Assembly: GCF_900142935.1 (NCBI RefSeq)
Contig: NZ_FSRS01000001.1
Coordinates: 1,250,001-1,314,000, forward strand
DNA: 64,000 nt
From: Rhodovulum sp. ES.010
GTDB taxonomy: Bacteria; Pseudomonadota; Alphaproteobacteria; Rhodobacterales; Rhodobacteraceae
Reading direction: 5' to 3'
In this document: positions 31,527 to 42,021 of the stretch, one piece after another
Layout of the letters: each line of letters begins with the position of its first letter
How positions within the stretch are numbered: the stretch's first letter is position 1
Notes under the pieces: model-generated
The model's database searches: none
The model's input: only the letters and a program-made list of their open reading frames with translations
What the model was told of the DNA's origin: nothing
Program-made: the position numbers and the translations under genes

Positions 31527-32942
31527 TCAGGCACCGCGCAATCCCCCCAGCCATGCGTCCACCTCGGCGATGAAATCCTCGCCGCGCTTCTCGAAATTGT
31601 CGTATTGGTCGAAACTCGCCGCCGCCGGTGCCAGCAGTACGACCTCGCCAGGCTCGGCCTCGTCCGCCGCCCGCGCCACGGCGGCGGCCATGGAGCCGCA
31701 GACCTCGTGCGGCACGTCCTTCAGGTGCAGCGCAAACCCCGCCGCCTCGCGCCCGATCACGTAGGCCTTGGCGACATGGTCCAGGTAAGGCGCCAGGGCC
31801 GCCAGCCCGCCCTCCTTCTCCAGCCCGCCGCAGATCCAGCGAATGCGCGGGAAGGCGGCCAGCGCGCGGGCCGCGCTCGCCGCGTTCGTCGCCTTGGAGT
31901 CGTTGACGAAACGCACGCCGCCCGCCTCGGCCACCAGCTGGGTGCGATGCGGCAGCCCGGCGAAGCTGAGGAAGGCCCGCTCGATCTCGCGCGGCCCGAT
32001 CCCGAGGCAGCGCGCCGCGGCATAGGCCGCGCAGGCGTTCTGGTGGTTGTGGGCGCCCGGCAGGGCCGGGACGGCACGCAGATCGATGCTGCCCACCTGC
32101 CGCCCCTTGCGCCATTCGGCCAGGAAGCCCTTGCGGGCGAAGACCGCCCAGCCCGGCCCCTCGAGCTTGCCCCCGGCCGAGACGCGGATCACACGGTCGT
32201 CGCCCGGCGCCTCGGCCAGCTGGTTGGCCAGGAACCGCCCCTCGTGCTCGTCCACGCCGACGATGGCCCGGTCCGGCCCGCCCTCGGCGAACAGCCGCCG
32301 CTTGGCCGCGAAGTAGCCGCCCAGCCCGCCGTGCCGGTCGAGATGGTCGGGCGAGAGGTTGCTGAGGACGGCAATGTCGGGGGTCAGCGCGCGGGCGAGC
32401 TCGGTCTGGTAGGAGGACAGCTCCAGCACGACGACACCGCCCTCGCCCGCGGGCTCCAGGTCCAGCACGCCGCGCCCGATATTGCCGGCAAGCTGGCTGT
32501 GGCGACCGGCCGCCCGCAGGACGTGGTGAATCAGCGCGGCGGTGGTCGACTTGCCGTTCGAGCCGGTGACGGCGATCACCTTGGGCGGGCTGTCGAAGCT
32601 CTCCCAGGCCTCGGTCGCGAAGGACCGGAAGAACAGCCCGATATCGTTGTCGACCGGCACGCCCGCGGCCCAGGCGGCGGCGACCACGGGGTTCGGCGCG
32701 GGGTAGAGATGGGGAATGCCGGGGCTCACGATCAGGGCCGCGCAGCCATCGAGCGCACCGGGCCGGGTCAGGTCCACCGGCGCGAACCCCTCGGCCTCGG
32801 CCGCGGCGCGAGCGTTTGCGTTGTCATCCCAGGCCAGAACTTCGGCTCCCCCCGCGCGCAACGACCGCGCCGCCGACAGGCCCGACCGCCCCAGCCCCAG
32901 CACGGCTACCCGCGCGCCCTCCATGCCCCGAACCGGAATCAT
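31527..32942 (-). CDS. murD: UDP-N-acetylmuramoylalanine--D-glutamate ligase MurD
   Basis: MurD adds D-glutamate to the peptide stem. The 471-residue product has the N-terminal nucleotide-sugar loop [17 protein letters not shown], the ATP loop [37 protein letters not shown], and the C-terminal [20 protein letters not shown] 32942 (MIPVRGMEG) is chosen by similarity to family starts and a purine-rich AGGGGCAGGG upstream; ATG 32924 is possible. It is followed by a convergent gene (ldh), so transcription of the minus-strand cluster probably pauses or ends here before restarting at the decarboxylase. Confidence 0.95.
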   Translation of the reverse strand: MIPVRGMEGARVAVLGLGRSGLSAARSLRAGGAEVLAWDDNANARAAAEAEGFAPVDLTRPGALDGCAALIVSPGIPHLYPAPNPVVAAAWAAGVPVDNDIGLFFRSFATEAWESFDSPPKVIAVTGSNGKSTTAALIHHVLRAAGRHSQLAGNIGRGVLDLEPAGEGGVVVLELSSYQTELARALTPDIAVLSNLSPDHLDRHGGLGGYFAAKRRLFAEGGPDRAIVGVDEHEGRFLANQLAEAPGDDRVIRVSAGGKLEGPGWAVFARKGFLAEWRKGRQVGSIDLRAVPALPGAHNHQNACAAYAAARCLGIGPREIERAFLSFAGLPHRTQLVAEAGGVRFVNDSKATNAASAARALAAFPRIRWICGGLEKEGGLAALAPYLDHVAKAYVIGREAAGFALHLKDVPHEVCGSMAAAVARAADEAEPGEVVLLAPAAASFDQYDNFEKRGEDFIAEVDAWLGGLRGA

Positions 32943-33023
32943 GCCCTGCCCCTGTTCACCTTCGCGGCGACCATGCCGTCGCCCGAGAGCAGGATGCAAG
33001 ACGGTGGGCGGCGCGACGGTCGC

Positions 33024-33428
33024 TCAGACCAGGTAGTGCCAGCCCAGGATCAGCGGCGGCATCACCATCGCGGTCAGCGCGAACGCCAGGCCCGACGTCC
33101 GGTTGCCGCCCATCCGCCGCACCGCCGCGTTCACCGCGGGCCCCAGCACGATGGCGGCCAGCGCGATCGGCAGGACCTTGTCGAAGATCGGCGCGCAGTT
33201 CTGCGGCTGCGCGAAATTCTCGACGCAGTAGGGCACGAGCTGGTTGGAGAACAGCACCGCCAGCGCGATCAGGTAGCCGATGAACGCCACCACCCCAAAG
33301 GACGGGACGCCGTCCCATTCCCTCAGCCCGGCCTCCGGCGTCACCGCGTGCAGCTTGGGCGTGACCAGCGCCCGCGCCCGGCCGGGGGCCGGCTGAGCGA
33401 AGTCTTCGTCGACGATCGTGTAGTCCAT
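33024..33428 (-). CDS. Small membrane protein between mraY and murD
   Basis: A 134-residue protein with a soluble N-terminal 45 residues (MDYTIVDEDFAQ...) and three hydrophobic stretches (about 48-67, 80-104 and 116-132). Two cysteines and asparagine-rich loops (CVENFAQPQNCAPIFD) lie between the first two, suggesting a periplasmic disulphide loop. AAGGAGG upstream of ATG 33428 is a strong ribosome binding site. No family is recognised. The place inside the cell-wall cluster, where mraY and murD are usually adjacent, makes it an interesting passenger. Confidence 0.7.
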   Translation of the reverse strand: MDYTIVDEDFAQPAPGRARALVTPKLHAVTPEAGLREWDGVPSFGVVAFIGYLIALAVLFSNQLVPYCVENFAQPQNCAPIFDKVLPIALAAIVLGPAVNAAVRRMGGNRTSGLAFALTAMVMPPLILGWHYLV

Positions 33429-33762
33429 CTGTCGTCCTCCTTCTGCCCCGGGCGGCCGGTACGCCGCCGGGGCCGGCCGGCCGATCCGCACGGGGATCGC
33501 CCTTCTCGTCTGCCCCTCTCGCGATCCGTCTTCCGACCGAACCGTTCCTATGCGGATGATGAGCCATCGCGACCGCCCGGGCCACGCGTGCTTTTGTCGC
33601 TTGCGCCGCAGCCATGGCGTGCGCGGCCCGGCCGGTATGCTCCGGCGGTGCATGGCCCAGGGGACCGGCGTCCGGGGCGTTCACGGGCCGCGCGCCAAGG
33701 CCCCGTCGCTTGGCGCCCCGTGGCGCCGGAATGCGATCTTGCACGGGGCGGTGACGGCCGCC
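33429..33762. other. Intergenic stretch between mraY and the small membrane protein
   Basis: About 330 bases, highly GC-rich with many GGCC/CCGG runs (for example around 33470-33485). No coding frame is convincing. It probably holds the promoter of the minus-strand gene at 33428 and the 3-prime end of the mraY transcript. I see no intrinsic terminator with a T tract. Confidence 0.4.
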
Positions 33763-34848
33763 CTAGCGCACCTTGAGCGTCGCCAGCCCGATCAGGGCGA
33801 GGATCAGGCTGATGATCCAGAAGCGGATCACGATCTGGGGCTCGGCCCATCCCTTCTTCTCGAAGTGATGATGGATCGGGGCCATCAGGAACACGCGTTT
33901 TTTTGTCGCCTTGAAGTAGGCGACCTGGATGATGACCGACAGCGCCTCGACCACGAAAAGCCCGCCGACGATGGCCAGCACGATCTCGTGCTTGGTGGCG
34001 ACCGCGATGGCGCCCAGCGCGCCGCCCAGCGCAAGCGACCCGGTATCGCCCATGAACACCGCCGCGGGCGGCGCGTTGTACCACAAAAATCCCAGCCCCG
34101 CGCCGATCAGCCCGGCGCTGAAGATCAGGATCTCGCCGGTTCCGGGCACGTAGTGGACGTCGAGATACTCGGTGAAGTCGACCCGGCCCACCGCATAGGC
34201 GATCACCCCCAGCGTGCCCGCGGCGATCATCACCGGCATGATCGCCAGCCCGTCGAGCCCGTCGGTCAGGTTCACCGCGTTCGCCGCGCCGACGATCACG
34301 ATCATCGCGAAGGGCACGAAGAGCAGCCCCAGGTTGAGCAGCGTGTCCTTGAAGACCGGAAAGGCCAACTGAAAGCTGAGCCCGTCCGGGTGAACCAACG
34401 CGGCCCACAGCCCCGCCACGGCGGCGATGGCCAGCCCCAGGCCGAAGCGCAGCCGCCCCGGCACGCCCTTGGTGTTGTTCTTCGAGACCTTGGCGTAATC
34501 GTCGGCAAAACCGATCGCGCCGAAGGACAGCGTCACGAACAGCAATATCCAAACGTAAGGATTGTCGAGCCGCGCCCAGAGCAGTGTCGAGACGATCAGC
34601 CCGCCCAGGATCAGCACGCCCCCCATGGTCGGCGTGCCCGCCTTGGTTTCGAGATGTCCCTGGGGGCCGTCGGCCCGGATGGGCTGGCCGTTCCGCTGCC
34701 TCTTGCGCAGCAGGTTGATGAGCGGGCGCCCGAACAGGAAGCCGAACACCAACGCGGTGAAGAACGCCGCACCCGCACGGAACGTGATGTAGCGGAACAG
34801 GTTGAACGCCCCGCCCCCGTCGGACAGCTCGGTCAGCCAGTAGAGCAT
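33763..34848 (-). CDS. mraY: Phospho-N-acetylmuramoyl-pentapeptide transferase MraY
   Basis: MraY makes lipid I by joining UDP-MurNAc-pentapeptide to undecaprenyl phosphate in the inner membrane. The 361-residue product has ten hydrophobic helices and the family motifs [53 protein letters not shown] and [13 protein letters not shown]. Length is standard. Its ATG shares a base with the TAA of murF (TAATG), so translation is coupled. Confidence 0.97.
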   Translation of the reverse strand: MLYWLTELSDGGGAFNLFRYITFRAGAAFFTALVFGFLFGRPLINLLRKRQRNGQPIRADGPQGHLETKAGTPTMGGVLILGGLIVSTLLWARLDNPYVWILLFVTLSFGAIGFADDYAKVSKNNTKGVPGRLRFGLGLAIAAVAGLWAALVHPDGLSFQLAFPVFKDTLLNLGLLFVPFAMIVIVGAANAVNLTDGLDGLAIMPVMIAAGTLGVIAYAVGRVDFTEYLDVHYVPGTGEILIFSAGLIGAGLGFLWYNAPPAAVFMGDTGSLALGGALGAIAVATKHEIVLAIVGGLFVVEALSVIIQVAYFKATKKRVFLMAPIHHHFEKKGWAEPQIVIRFWIISLILALIGLATLKVR

Positions 34849-36296
34849 TACCCCATGTCCTCGTCCGTTCCGGGCACCGCCTGTGCCAGTTTCCTCAGCG
34901 CCGCGACCACCGCCGAGACGCGGCTGCCCTTGGAGCCCTTGACCAGCACCACGTCGCCCGCATCGACCAGCCCGTGCACCTTCGCGGCAAGCGGCTCGGC
35001 CTCGTCGAACCACTGGCCCCGCTTCTTCATGGGCAGCGCGAAATAGAGCGCCCGCATCCGCGGCCCGACACAATGCACCAGATCGACGCGGTCCATCGCG
35101 GGCAGATCGGCCAGCCCGGCATGCATCGCCTGTTCTTGCGGACCCAGTTCCAGCATGTCCCCGAGGATCGCGATGCGCCGGCCGCGGGCGACACGGCCCA
35201 CCCCGTCCTGCGGCCGGGTATCGGCCAGCACCTCCAGCGCGGCGGCCATCGAGGCGGGGTTGGCGTTGAACGCGTCGTCGATCAGTTCGAGCGCCATGCC
35301 CGGCTCGACCGGATCGAGATTGATCCGCAGACGGGCGCCGCGCCCGTCCGGCGGGAGCCAGGCGCCCAGATCGCAGGCGGCCACCGCCCGGTCGACGCCC
35401 AGCGCCTCTGCGGCGGCGAGGGCGCCCAGCGCGTTCATCGCGAAATGCCGCCCCGCGGCGCGGATCTTGAACAGCAGGTCGGCCCCGTCGGCGCGCGCCT
35501 CGACCACCGTGGAATCCGCATGAAGCTTCAGGCTCAAAATCCTGAAATCGCACGTTTTCGATGCGCCGAACCTCACCTGCGCCGCGGCGGTCTCCCGGGC
35601 CACCTCGGCCAAGATCGGGCTTTCGTCCAAGTCGGCGGGGTAGACGGCGATGCCGCCGGGCTCCAGCCCGTCGTAGATCGACGCCTTCTCGTGCGCGATC
35701 CCGGCGAGATCGTCGAACGCCTCCAGATGGGCCGCCGCGATCGTCGTGATCAGCGCGACATGCGGGCGCGCCAGCCGGGCCAGGGGCGCGATCTCGCCGG
35801 GATGGTTCATGCCGATCTCGATCACCGCGAAATCGGTGTCGGCCGGAAGGCGCGCAAGCGTCAGCGGCACGCCCCAATGGTTGTTGTAGCTCGCCTCGGC
35901 GGCATGGACCCGCACCTGCCGCGACAGCACCGCGCGCAACATCTCCTTGGTGGAGGTCTTGCCCGCCGACCCGGTCACGGCGACGACCCGCGCGCGGCTG
36001 CGGGCACGCCCCGCCCGGCCCAGCGCGACGAGCCCGTCGAGCACATCGTCCACGATCAGCAGCGGCGCGTCCTCGGCGACGCCCTCGGGCACGCGCGAGA
36101 CCATGGCCGCCGCGGCGCCCTTCGCCAGGGCCTCGGCGACGAAATCGTGCCCGTCGCGCTGGTCCTTGAGCGCGACGAACAGCTCGCCCGGCGCAAGCGT
36201 GCGCGTGTCGATGGACACGCCGGTCGCAGCAAAATCGCGCGTCGCGCGCCCGCCGGTGGCGGCGGCCGCCTCGCCGGAGGTCCAGAGCGCGCTCAT
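34848..36296 (-). CDS. murF: UDP-MurNAc-tripeptide--D-Ala-D-Ala ligase MurF
   Basis: MurF adds the D-Ala-D-Ala dipeptide made by Ddl. The 482-residue product shows [18 protein letters not shown], the ATP loop [27 protein letters not shown], the NPASM(A)AAL motif of the C-terminal domain, and [11 protein letters not shown] 36296 overlaps the murE stop (ATGA). Length is a little over the E. coli enzyme (452), with the extra residues spread through loops. Confidence 0.95.
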   Translation of the reverse strand: MSALWTSGEAAAATGGRATRDFAATGVSIDTRTLAPGELFVALKDQRDGHDFVAEALAKGAAAAMVSRVPEGVAEDAPLLIVDDVLDGLVALGRAGRARSRARVVAVTGSAGKTSTKEMLRAVLSRQVRVHAAEASYNNHWGVPLTLARLPADTDFAVIEIGMNHPGEIAPLARLARPHVALITTIAAAHLEAFDDLAGIAHEKASIYDGLEPGGIAVYPADLDESPILAEVARETAAAQVRFGASKTCDFRILSLKLHADSTVVEARADGADLLFKIRAAGRHFAMNALGALAAAEALGVDRAVAACDLGAWLPPDGRGARLRINLDPVEPGMALELIDDAFNANPASMAAALEVLADTRPQDGVGRVARGRRIAILGDMLELGPQEQAMHAGLADLPAMDRVDLVHCVGPRMRALYFALPMKKRGQWFDEAEPLAAKVHGLVDAGDVVLVKGSKGSRVSAVVAALRKLAQAVPGTDEDMG

Positions 36297-37780
36297 CGCA
36301 CCCGCCCGTCCAGCGCGGCGACCGCGACGCTCGCCTGTTCCACGTCGTCGAAGGGATAGACCGCGTCGCCGACGATCTGGCCGGTCTCGTGGCCCTTGCC
36401 CGCGACAAGCAGCGCATCGCCCGGCTGCAGCGCATCCACGCCGCGCAGGATCGCCTCGGCCCGGTCGCCGATCTCGATCGCCTCGGGACAGCCCCGCATC
36501 ACCTCGGCCCGGATCGCCGCCGGGTCCTCGCTGCGGGGGTTGTCGTCGGTGACATAGACGACATCGGCATGCGCCGCGGCCGCCTCGCCCATCAGCGGCC
36601 GCTTGGTCCGGTCGCGGTCGCCGCCCGCACCGAACACCACGACGATGCGGCCCATCACATGCGGCCGCAGCGCCTTGAGCGCGGTCGACAGCGCATCGGG
36701 CGTGTGGGCGTAATCCACGAAGACGACCGCGCCGTTTTCCCGCCGCGCCGCGAGTTCCATCCGCCCGTGCACGCCGTGAAGGTCGGGCAGCGTGTCGAGG
36801 ACATGGTCCGCCTCGTCGCCGCACGCGATGGCCAGCCCCGCCGCGACCGCGACGTTCTCCGCCTGAAAGCCGCCGATGAGGTTCAACCGCACCTGCCGCG
36901 GCCGCCCGGCCCATTCCAGGCGCAGTTCCTGCCCCGTCGCATCGAAGCGCTGGCCGGTGATGCGCAGGTCGGCCTCGGCCCCGGTGCCGATGCCCAGCAC
37001 CTCCTGCCCGCGCGACCGCGCGATTCCCGCCAGCACCGGCCCCTTGGCGTCGTCGAGGTTCAGCACGGCGGTGCCGTCGTCGGGCAGGACACGGTCGAAA
37101 AGCCCCGCCTTCGCGGCGAAATACTCTTCGAAATCTGCGTGATAGTCGAGATGGTCCTGAGAGAAGTTGGTGAACCCCGCCGCCGTCAGCACCACCCCGT
37201 CGAGCCGCGCCTGGGCAAGCCCGTGGCTCGACGCCTCCATCACCGCATGGGTGACGCCCGCCTGCGTCATCTCGGCCAGCACGCGGTGCAGCGTCAACGA
37301 GTCGGGGGTGGTGTGGGCCAGCGGCGCCGCGTAGGCGCCTTCGACGCCGGTGGTGCCGATGCTCGCCGCCTCGTGGCCCAGAAGCGTCCATATCTGGCGG
37401 GTGAAATGGGCGACCGAGGTCTTGCCGTTGGTCCCCGTCACGGCGGACATCGTGGCGGGCTGCGCGGCGAACCACAATGCGGCGGCGCCCGCGAAGGCGG
37501 CGCGCGGGTCCTCGGTCACGATCAGCGCGACATCGGCGCCGGCCAGCGCGTCGGCCGCGATCCGCGCGCCGGTCGGGTCGGTCAGGATCGCGGCGGCCTC
37601 CTGCCTCAGCGCGTACTGTATGAACTCGCCCCCATGGACGCGGGTGCCCGGAAACGCCGCGAAGAGGAAGCCCGGCCTCACCTCGCGGCTGTCGAGGGCC
37701 AGCCCGGTGATCCGCGCCTCGCGCCCGCCCCGGGCCCGAAGCCCCAGTGCGGCGAGTGATGAGTCCGACCGGCCTGACAT
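36293..37780 (-). CDS. murE: UDP-MurNAc-L-Ala-D-Glu--meso-diaminopimelate ligase MurE
   Basis: MurE adds meso-diaminopimelate, as shown by the DNPR motif ([11 protein letters not shown]) that marks DAP rather than lysine specificity. The 495-residue product has SRE(V)[14 protein letters not shown] loop [42 protein letters not shown] and [12 protein letters not shown]. Its stop overlaps murF and it follows ftsI closely (14 bases), so it is in the core operon. The organism should therefore have DAP-type peptidoglycan. Confidence 0.96.
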   Translation of the reverse strand: MSGRSDSSLAALGLRARGGREARITGLALDSREVRPGFLFAAFPGTRVHGGEFIQYALRQEAAAILTDPTGARIAADALAGADVALIVTEDPRAAFAGAAALWFAAQPATMSAVTGTNGKTSVAHFTRQIWTLLGHEAASIGTTGVEGAYAAPLAHTTPDSLTLHRVLAEMTQAGVTHAVMEASSHGLAQARLDGVVLTAAGFTNFSQDHLDYHADFEEYFAAKAGLFDRVLPDDGTAVLNLDDAKGPVLAGIARSRGQEVLGIGTGAEADLRITGQRFDATGQELRLEWAGRPRQVRLNLIGGFQAENVAVAAGLAIACGDEADHVLDTLPDLHGVHGRMELAARRENGAVVFVDYAHTPDALSTALKALRPHVMGRIVVVFGAGGDRDRTKRPLMGEAAAAHADVVYVTDDNPRSEDPAAIRAEVMRGCPEAIEIGDRAEAILRGVDALQPGDALLVAGKGHETGQIVGDAVYPFDDVEQASVAVAALDGRVR

Positions 37781-37794
37781 GTGCCCCCGCGCCC

Positions 37795-39573
37795 CTAGTT
37801 CGCGGCCAGTGTTACCCCGAAGCCCGAGGCGGTTTCAATCTCCGGCCTCAGCCCCAGGAGCGGTGCCGCGCGCCTGATGATCTCGGCGGCCACGGGCACC
37901 GCCGTCCAGCCCGCGGTGCGGCGCGGCTTGGTCCCGGTGGTGTCCTCGGGTTCGTCCAGCGTGACCACCAGGACGTAAGCCGGATCGTCCGCGGGAAAGA
38001 TGCTGGCGAAGGTCGCGATGACCTTGTCCTTGTAGTATCCGCCGGTGGGCTTGGGCTTGTCGGCGGTGCCGGTCTTGCCGCCCACGCTGTAGCCCTCGAC
38101 CTCGCCGAAGCTCGCCGTGCCGCGCTGCACCACCTGGCGCAGCATCGCCCGCATCTTGGCCGAGGTCTCCTCGGAAATCACCCGGTCGCCCGGCGCGCCC
38201 TGCCCCGCAAGGATCGTGGGACGCACCCGGTAGCCGCCATTGGCGATGGTGGCATAGCCCGCGGCCAGGTGCAGCGGGCTGGCCGACAGCCCGTGCCCGT
38301 AAGAGATCGTCATGGTCGAGATTTCCGACCAGTTGTCGGGGATCAGCGGCCGGCCGCTCGGCGCCTCGACGATCTCGAGCGGCGTGGGTTCGAGAAAGCC
38401 GAGCCGGCGGAGAAAGTCGCGCTGGCGCTCGGCGCCGATCCGCTGGGCGATCCGCGCGGTCCCGATGTTCGAACTGTCGACCAGCACATCGGTCACCGAC
38501 AGCGTCGGCCCGTAATCGTGATAATCTCGGATCCGGTGTCGCCCCCAGACCAGCGGCCCCTTCGTGTCGATGATCGTGGCGGGCGTCACGAGGCCTTCTT
38601 CCAGGGCCTGCGCGATGGTGAAGGCCTTGAAGGTGGAGCCGAGTTCGTAGACCCCTTGCACCGCGCGGTTGAAGAGCGGGCTGTCCGAGGCGTCGCCCCG
38701 CGTCAGCGGGCGCGGCCGTTCATTGGGGTCGAAATCGGGCAGCGAAACCAGCGAGACGACCTCGCCCGTCCGCGCCTTCATCAACACCGCGGTCGCCCCC
38801 TTGGCGTTCATCAGCTTCATGCCGCCCGCCAGCACCCGCTCGACCGCGGCCTGCACGGTCAGGTCCAGCGACAGGCGCAGCGGCGCACCGCCATTCGCGG
38901 GGTCGCGCAGCCAGCCGTCGAACGCCTTTTCCACGCCCGCGCGGCCCACGACCTCGGCCGAGGAAACCCCCTCGCGCCCGAATCCCGAGCCGCCGAGCAC
39001 ATGCGAGGCGAGCCGGCCGTTGGGGTAGAGCCGCATCTCGCGCGGGCCGAAGGACAGGCCCGGATCGCCGATGTCATGCACCTGCTGCATCTGCTCCGGG
39101 CTGATTTTCCGCTTTACCCACAGAAACTTGCGCTTGCCGGTGAAATCCTTCGCCAGCCTGTCCGCGTCCAGGTCGGGGAAGATCGCCGCCAGCTCGCCCG
39201 CCACGCGGATCGGCTCGATCATCCGGGGCGGCTGGGCATAGAGCGAATGCGTTGCCAGGTTGGTGGCCAGGATGTTGCCGTTGCGGTCCACGATATCGGC
39301 GCGCTGGGCCAAGATGGCCGCGCCATGGGACACCGCCCGCGGCTCGGACGGCTCCGAGGCGGCGAGACTGCCCATGCGCACGCCGACCACCAGGAACGCG
39401 GCGAAGAACATCACCCCCAGCATGAGCAGGCGCCCCTCTGCGCGGGCGCGCGCCTGATCCTGCATCTGCGCATGGCGGCGGCGCAGGTTCTCGCGCTCGA
39501 TGGCGGCCGGGTTCTCGCCCTTGGCGCGGGCCTCCAGAATGCGGGCGATCGGGCGAAGCGGACGGCGGATCAT
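37795..39573 (-). CDS. ftsI: Peptidoglycan D,D-transpeptidase FtsI (PBP3)
   Basis: FtsI is the septal class B penicillin-binding protein. The 592-residue product has a cytoplasmic N-terminus, one membrane segment near residues 49-67 (RLLMLGVMFFAAFLVVGVRM), a PBP dimerisation domain (about 90-240), and the transpeptidase domain with the serine motif ELGSTFKAFT, the SSN triad VDSSNIG and KTGTADKPK. ATG 39573 overlaps the ftsL stop (ATGA). The long basic cytoplasmic head (about 48 residues) is common in the family in Rhodobacterales. Confidence 0.95.
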   Translation of the reverse strand: MIRRPLRPIARILEARAKGENPAAIERENLRRRHAQMQDQARARAEGRLLMLGVMFFAAFLVVGVRMGSLAASEPSEPRAVSHGAAILAQRADIVDRNGNILATNLATHSLYAQPPRMIEPIRVAGELAAIFPDLDADRLAKDFTGKRKFLWVKRKISPEQMQQVHDIGDPGLSFGPREMRLYPNGRLASHVLGGSGFGREGVSSAEVVGRAGVEKAFDGWLRDPANGGAPLRLSLDLTVQAAVERVLAGGMKLMNAKGATAVLMKARTGEVVSLVSLPDFDPNERPRPLTRGDASDSPLFNRAVQGVYELGSTFKAFTIAQALEEGLVTPATIIDTKGPLVWGRHRIRDYHDYGPTLSVTDVLVDSSNIGTARIAQRIGAERQRDFLRRLGFLEPTPLEIVEAPSGRPLIPDNWSEISTMTISYGHGLSASPLHLAAGYATIANGGYRVRPTILAGQGAPGDRVISEETSAKMRAMLRQVVQRGTASFGEVEGYSVGGKTGTADKPKPTGGYYKDKVIATFASIFPADDPAYVLVVTLDEPEDTTGTKPRRTAGWTAVPVAAEIIRRAAPLLGLRPEIETASGFGVTLAAN

Positions 39574-39929
39574 GGCCGCGCCTCCGCCTCGGCCATCAGG
39601 CTTCCGAACAGGTCGGCCGGGATGACGATGTCGGGCAACTGCGGCATCGGGTAGGCGACCTGGTCGATGCTGCCGAACTGCGCGGGGTCGAGCGGCAATA
39701 GGCCCAGCCGGTCGAAATTGATCTCGGCCAGCGCGCGCAGCCGGTCGGGGCGGTTGAGATAGGCCCATTCGGCATTCAGGACGGCGATCTTCTCGCGCAG
39801 GCGGCCGATCTCGCGGTTCAGCGTCTCCACCTCGGCGATCGCCTGCTGGGTGCGATAGTTCTCGCGATAGGCCCAGACGGCAAGGCCCATGACCGCCAGC
39901 GACGTCAGGACGTAGAACAGGCTGCGCAT
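39570..39929 (-). CDS. ftsL: Cell division protein FtsL
   Basis: FtsL is a small bitopic divisome protein. The 119-residue product has a short cytoplasmic start, one membrane helix (about residues 3-20), then a coiled coil (about 26-58: AIAEVETLNREIGRLREKI) and the conserved WAYLNRPDRLRALAE segment. Position between rsmH and ftsI and the architecture identify it, since FtsL sequence is poorly conserved. The start codon directly follows the rsmH stop (TAGATG). Confidence 0.92.
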   Translation of the reverse strand: MRSLFYVLTSLAVMGLAVWAYRENYRTQQAIAEVETLNREIGRLREKIAVLNAEWAYLNRPDRLRALAEINFDRLGLLPLDPAQFGSIDQVAYPMPQLPDIVIPADLFGSLMAEAEARP

Positions 39930-40931
39930 CTACTTCTGCTCCATGATCGCGGGCAGGCCCAGCCGGTCGCGCGCGACCGGCCCCGCCGGCGCCCCGGTGC
40001 GAACCGCCACCCGAAGCTTGGCCGACCGCGCCCGCGGATTGGCCGCAAGTTCCACCGCGTCGGGCGGCACGGCCCGGCGCGTCAGCGGCGTGAACCGCGG
40101 CGCGTCCTGCACCTGCTCTGGGGCATGGCGGCTGCCGCCCCCGCCCCGCCCCGAGCGCACCTGCAGGAACCGCTTGACGACGCGGTCTTCCAGCGAGTGG
40201 AACGTCACCACCGCAAGCTTGCCGCCGGGCTTCAGCGCCCGCTCGGCCGCTTCAAGCCCCGCGACCAGTTCGCCCAGTTCGTCGTTCACCGCGATCCGCA
40301 GCGCCTGGAAGCTGCGGGTGGCCGGGTGGCTCTGGCCCGGCTTCTGCCGCGGGAGGCAGCGCGCGATCACCTCGGCCAGTTGCGCCGTCGTCACGATGGG
40401 CGCGACCGCGCGCGCGGCGACGATGGACCGGGCGATCCGGCGCGCCGCGCGCTCTTCGCCGAAGTGGAAAAGGATGTCGGCCAGGTCCTGGTCGGACGCG
40501 GTGTTGACCAGGTCCGCCGCCGTCGGCCCCTCCTGGCCCATCCGCATGTCCAGCGGGCCGTCCTTCTGGAACGAGAAGCCCCGCTCCGGACGGTCCAGCT
40601 GCATGGACGACACGCCGAGATCCAGCACCACCCCGTCGAGCGGCGCCCCGGCCAGGTCGTCGAGCCGGGAGAAGCGGCCCTCGACCAGCGTCAGACGGTC
40701 GCCATAGGCCGCGGCCCAGTCGGCGGCCATCTCGAACACGCTGGGGTCGCGGTCGACGCCGATCACGCGCGCCGCGCCCGCATCGAGCAGGCCCCGCGCA
40801 TAGCCGCCCGCGCCGAACGTGCCGTCCAGCCAAAGGCCCTCGACCGGCGAGACGGCTTCAAGCAGCGGCCGCAGCAGGACGGGGATGTGCGGCGGCTCGG
40901 CGGGGGGGGTGGTGCGGTCCGCGGCGGCCAT
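39930..40931 (-). CDS. rsmH: 16S rRNA (cytosine-1402 N4)-methyltransferase RsmH
   Basis: RsmH (MraW) methylates C1402 of 16S rRNA with S-adenosylmethionine. The 333-residue product shows [27 protein letters not shown] (SAM loop), [36 protein letters not shown] and the C-terminal [15 protein letters not shown]. It lies between mraZ and ftsL, the usual order, with a 3-base gap to mraZ. Confidence 0.97.
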   Translation of the reverse strand: MAAADRTTPPAEPPHIPVLLRPLLEAVSPVEGLWLDGTFGAGGYARGLLDAGAARVIGVDRDPSVFEMAADWAAAYGDRLTLVEGRFSRLDDLAGAPLDGVVLDLGVSSMQLDRPERGFSFQKDGPLDMRMGQEGPTAADLVNTASDQDLADILFHFGEERAARRIARSIVAARAVAPIVTTAQLAEVIARCLPRQKPGQSHPATRSFQALRIAVNDELGELVAGLEAAERALKPGGKLAVVTFHSLEDRVVKRFLQVRSGRGGGGSRHAPEQVQDAPRFTPLTRRAVPPDAVELAANPRARSAKLRVAVRTGAPAGPVARDRLGLPAIMEQK

Positions 40932-40934
40932 CCC

Positions 40935-41438
40935 CTACTCCTCCAGCGATCCGTCGAGCAACGAGGCCACGTCGAAATCGGGCGGCAACTCCTCGAAGCG
41001 GGCCCGCGCCCGGGACATTTCCTCGGACTCGTAGGTCTCGGGGTTCCAAATGCGGAACTTCTCGCCGGAACCGACGAAATACGCCTCGTCGGTCAGGCCG
41101 ATCTTCTCGCGCAGCTTCTGGGGCAGCACGATGCGGCCGTCATTGTCGACCTCGGTGGGGTGGGACTGGACGTTGAAGGTCAGTTCCAGCATCTGCCGTT
41201 CGATCGACCCGCGCGGCTTGGCCTCGATCTTCCGGTCGATCTCCTCGATCGCCTGCATCGTGTAGCCTTCGAGGAACTTGCGGCGCGGATCGCCGTAGAC
41301 GATCACGAATTGCGGGCGCAGACCGTCGGTCCAGTCGGGGTCGCCGGCTTCGAGCACGCGGCGGAACGAGGACGGGATCGACACCCGGCCCTTGCTGTCC
41401 ACCTTGTGGCGGCTCTCGCCTCTGAACCTGCGCGCCAC
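40935..41438 (-). CDS. mraZ: Transcriptional regulator MraZ
   Basis: MraZ is the DNA-binding repressor that heads dcw clusters. The 167-residue product has two AbrB-like SpoVT repeats (about 5-55 with DSKGRVSIPSSFR, and 88-140 with DNDGRIVLPQKLREKI). The family usually binds G-rich repeats in front of its own gene. A 9-bp inverted repeat lies 44-79 bases upstream of the start here. ATG 41438 is the natural first codon (MARRFRGE). It marks the upstream end of the minus-strand cell-wall operon. Confidence 0.95.
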   Translation of the reverse strand: MARRFRGESRHKVDSKGRVSIPSSFRRVLEAGDPDWTDGLRPQFVIVYGDPRRKFLEGYTMQAIEEIDRKIEAKPRGSIERQMLELTFNVQSHPTEVDNDGRIVLPQKLREKIGLTDEAYFVGSGEKFRIWNPETYESEEMSRARARFEELPPDFDVASLLDGSLEE

Positions 41439-42021
41439 CTGTCCGACGCTCCTTCTGCTTCACCGTTCGCGCCTACGAAAACGGCGGATTGAGCTGCTGC
41501 CACTGCCCAATCCGCCGCCCTCGTCCCGCTTCGGGATGCCCGGCTGCGCGCGCCACCTGGGGGGATGTTCTGCTCGCCCGCGCGCCGGATCTCTTTGTGC
41601 GATGAAGCTCGGGGCCTGTATGAAACCTGACTGAGCCTTGCGGGGTCTTGGCGCCCCTGTGTGCCCGCTCCTCATCGATGTCTCATGGATGCCATGGGAA
41701 TTCATGGAAATCAACTGAAATCGACGGGATCAAACCAGGCAACAGCGTCGCCGAGCGCATTGCGGGCCGGATCTGACTGCGTTCGCAGGCACATTTATCG
41801 CCCATATAGTGAAAAATTCGATTTTTGGCCAAAATATAGCCCACCCGCACCTCGGCCCGGCCATTCCCATGATTTCCCGGCTTCTGATGATTTTTTCGCG
41901 GACACGGGGCTGAAACGCCCTTCGAGTCCCGGATTCTTGCGGAATTCGGCCACGCCTGACGCCGCGATTCGCCGCGCGCCGGGCTCGCGCGGCACTGGAC
42001 CATGAATTCCCGTGGGGTCGC
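41439..42021 (-). promoter_or_regulatory. Promoter region of the dcw cluster upstream of mraZ
   Basis: About 580 bases without a gene. It becomes AT-rich at 41790-41840, where AAAAAT-TCG-ATTTTT (41813-41827) makes a perfect AT hairpin; nearby TATA-like segments are the best place for the mraZ promoter. Closer to mraZ, CGGCGGATT (41482-41490) and AATCCGCCG (41509-41517) form a 9-bp inverted repeat. The spaced GGG runs on the minus strand there are reminiscent of MraZ boxes but not a clear match. A GC hairpin at 41971-41993 ends the mrp transcript. Confidence 0.5.
41971..41993 (-). terminator. GC hairpin downstream of mrp
   Basis: GCCGCGCG and CGCGCGGC form a perfect 8-bp stem with a 7-base loop, 28 bases past the mrp stop on the minus strand. 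There is no T tract, so it may be a weak or factor-assisted terminator separating mrp from the mraZ promoter. Confidence 0.4.
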
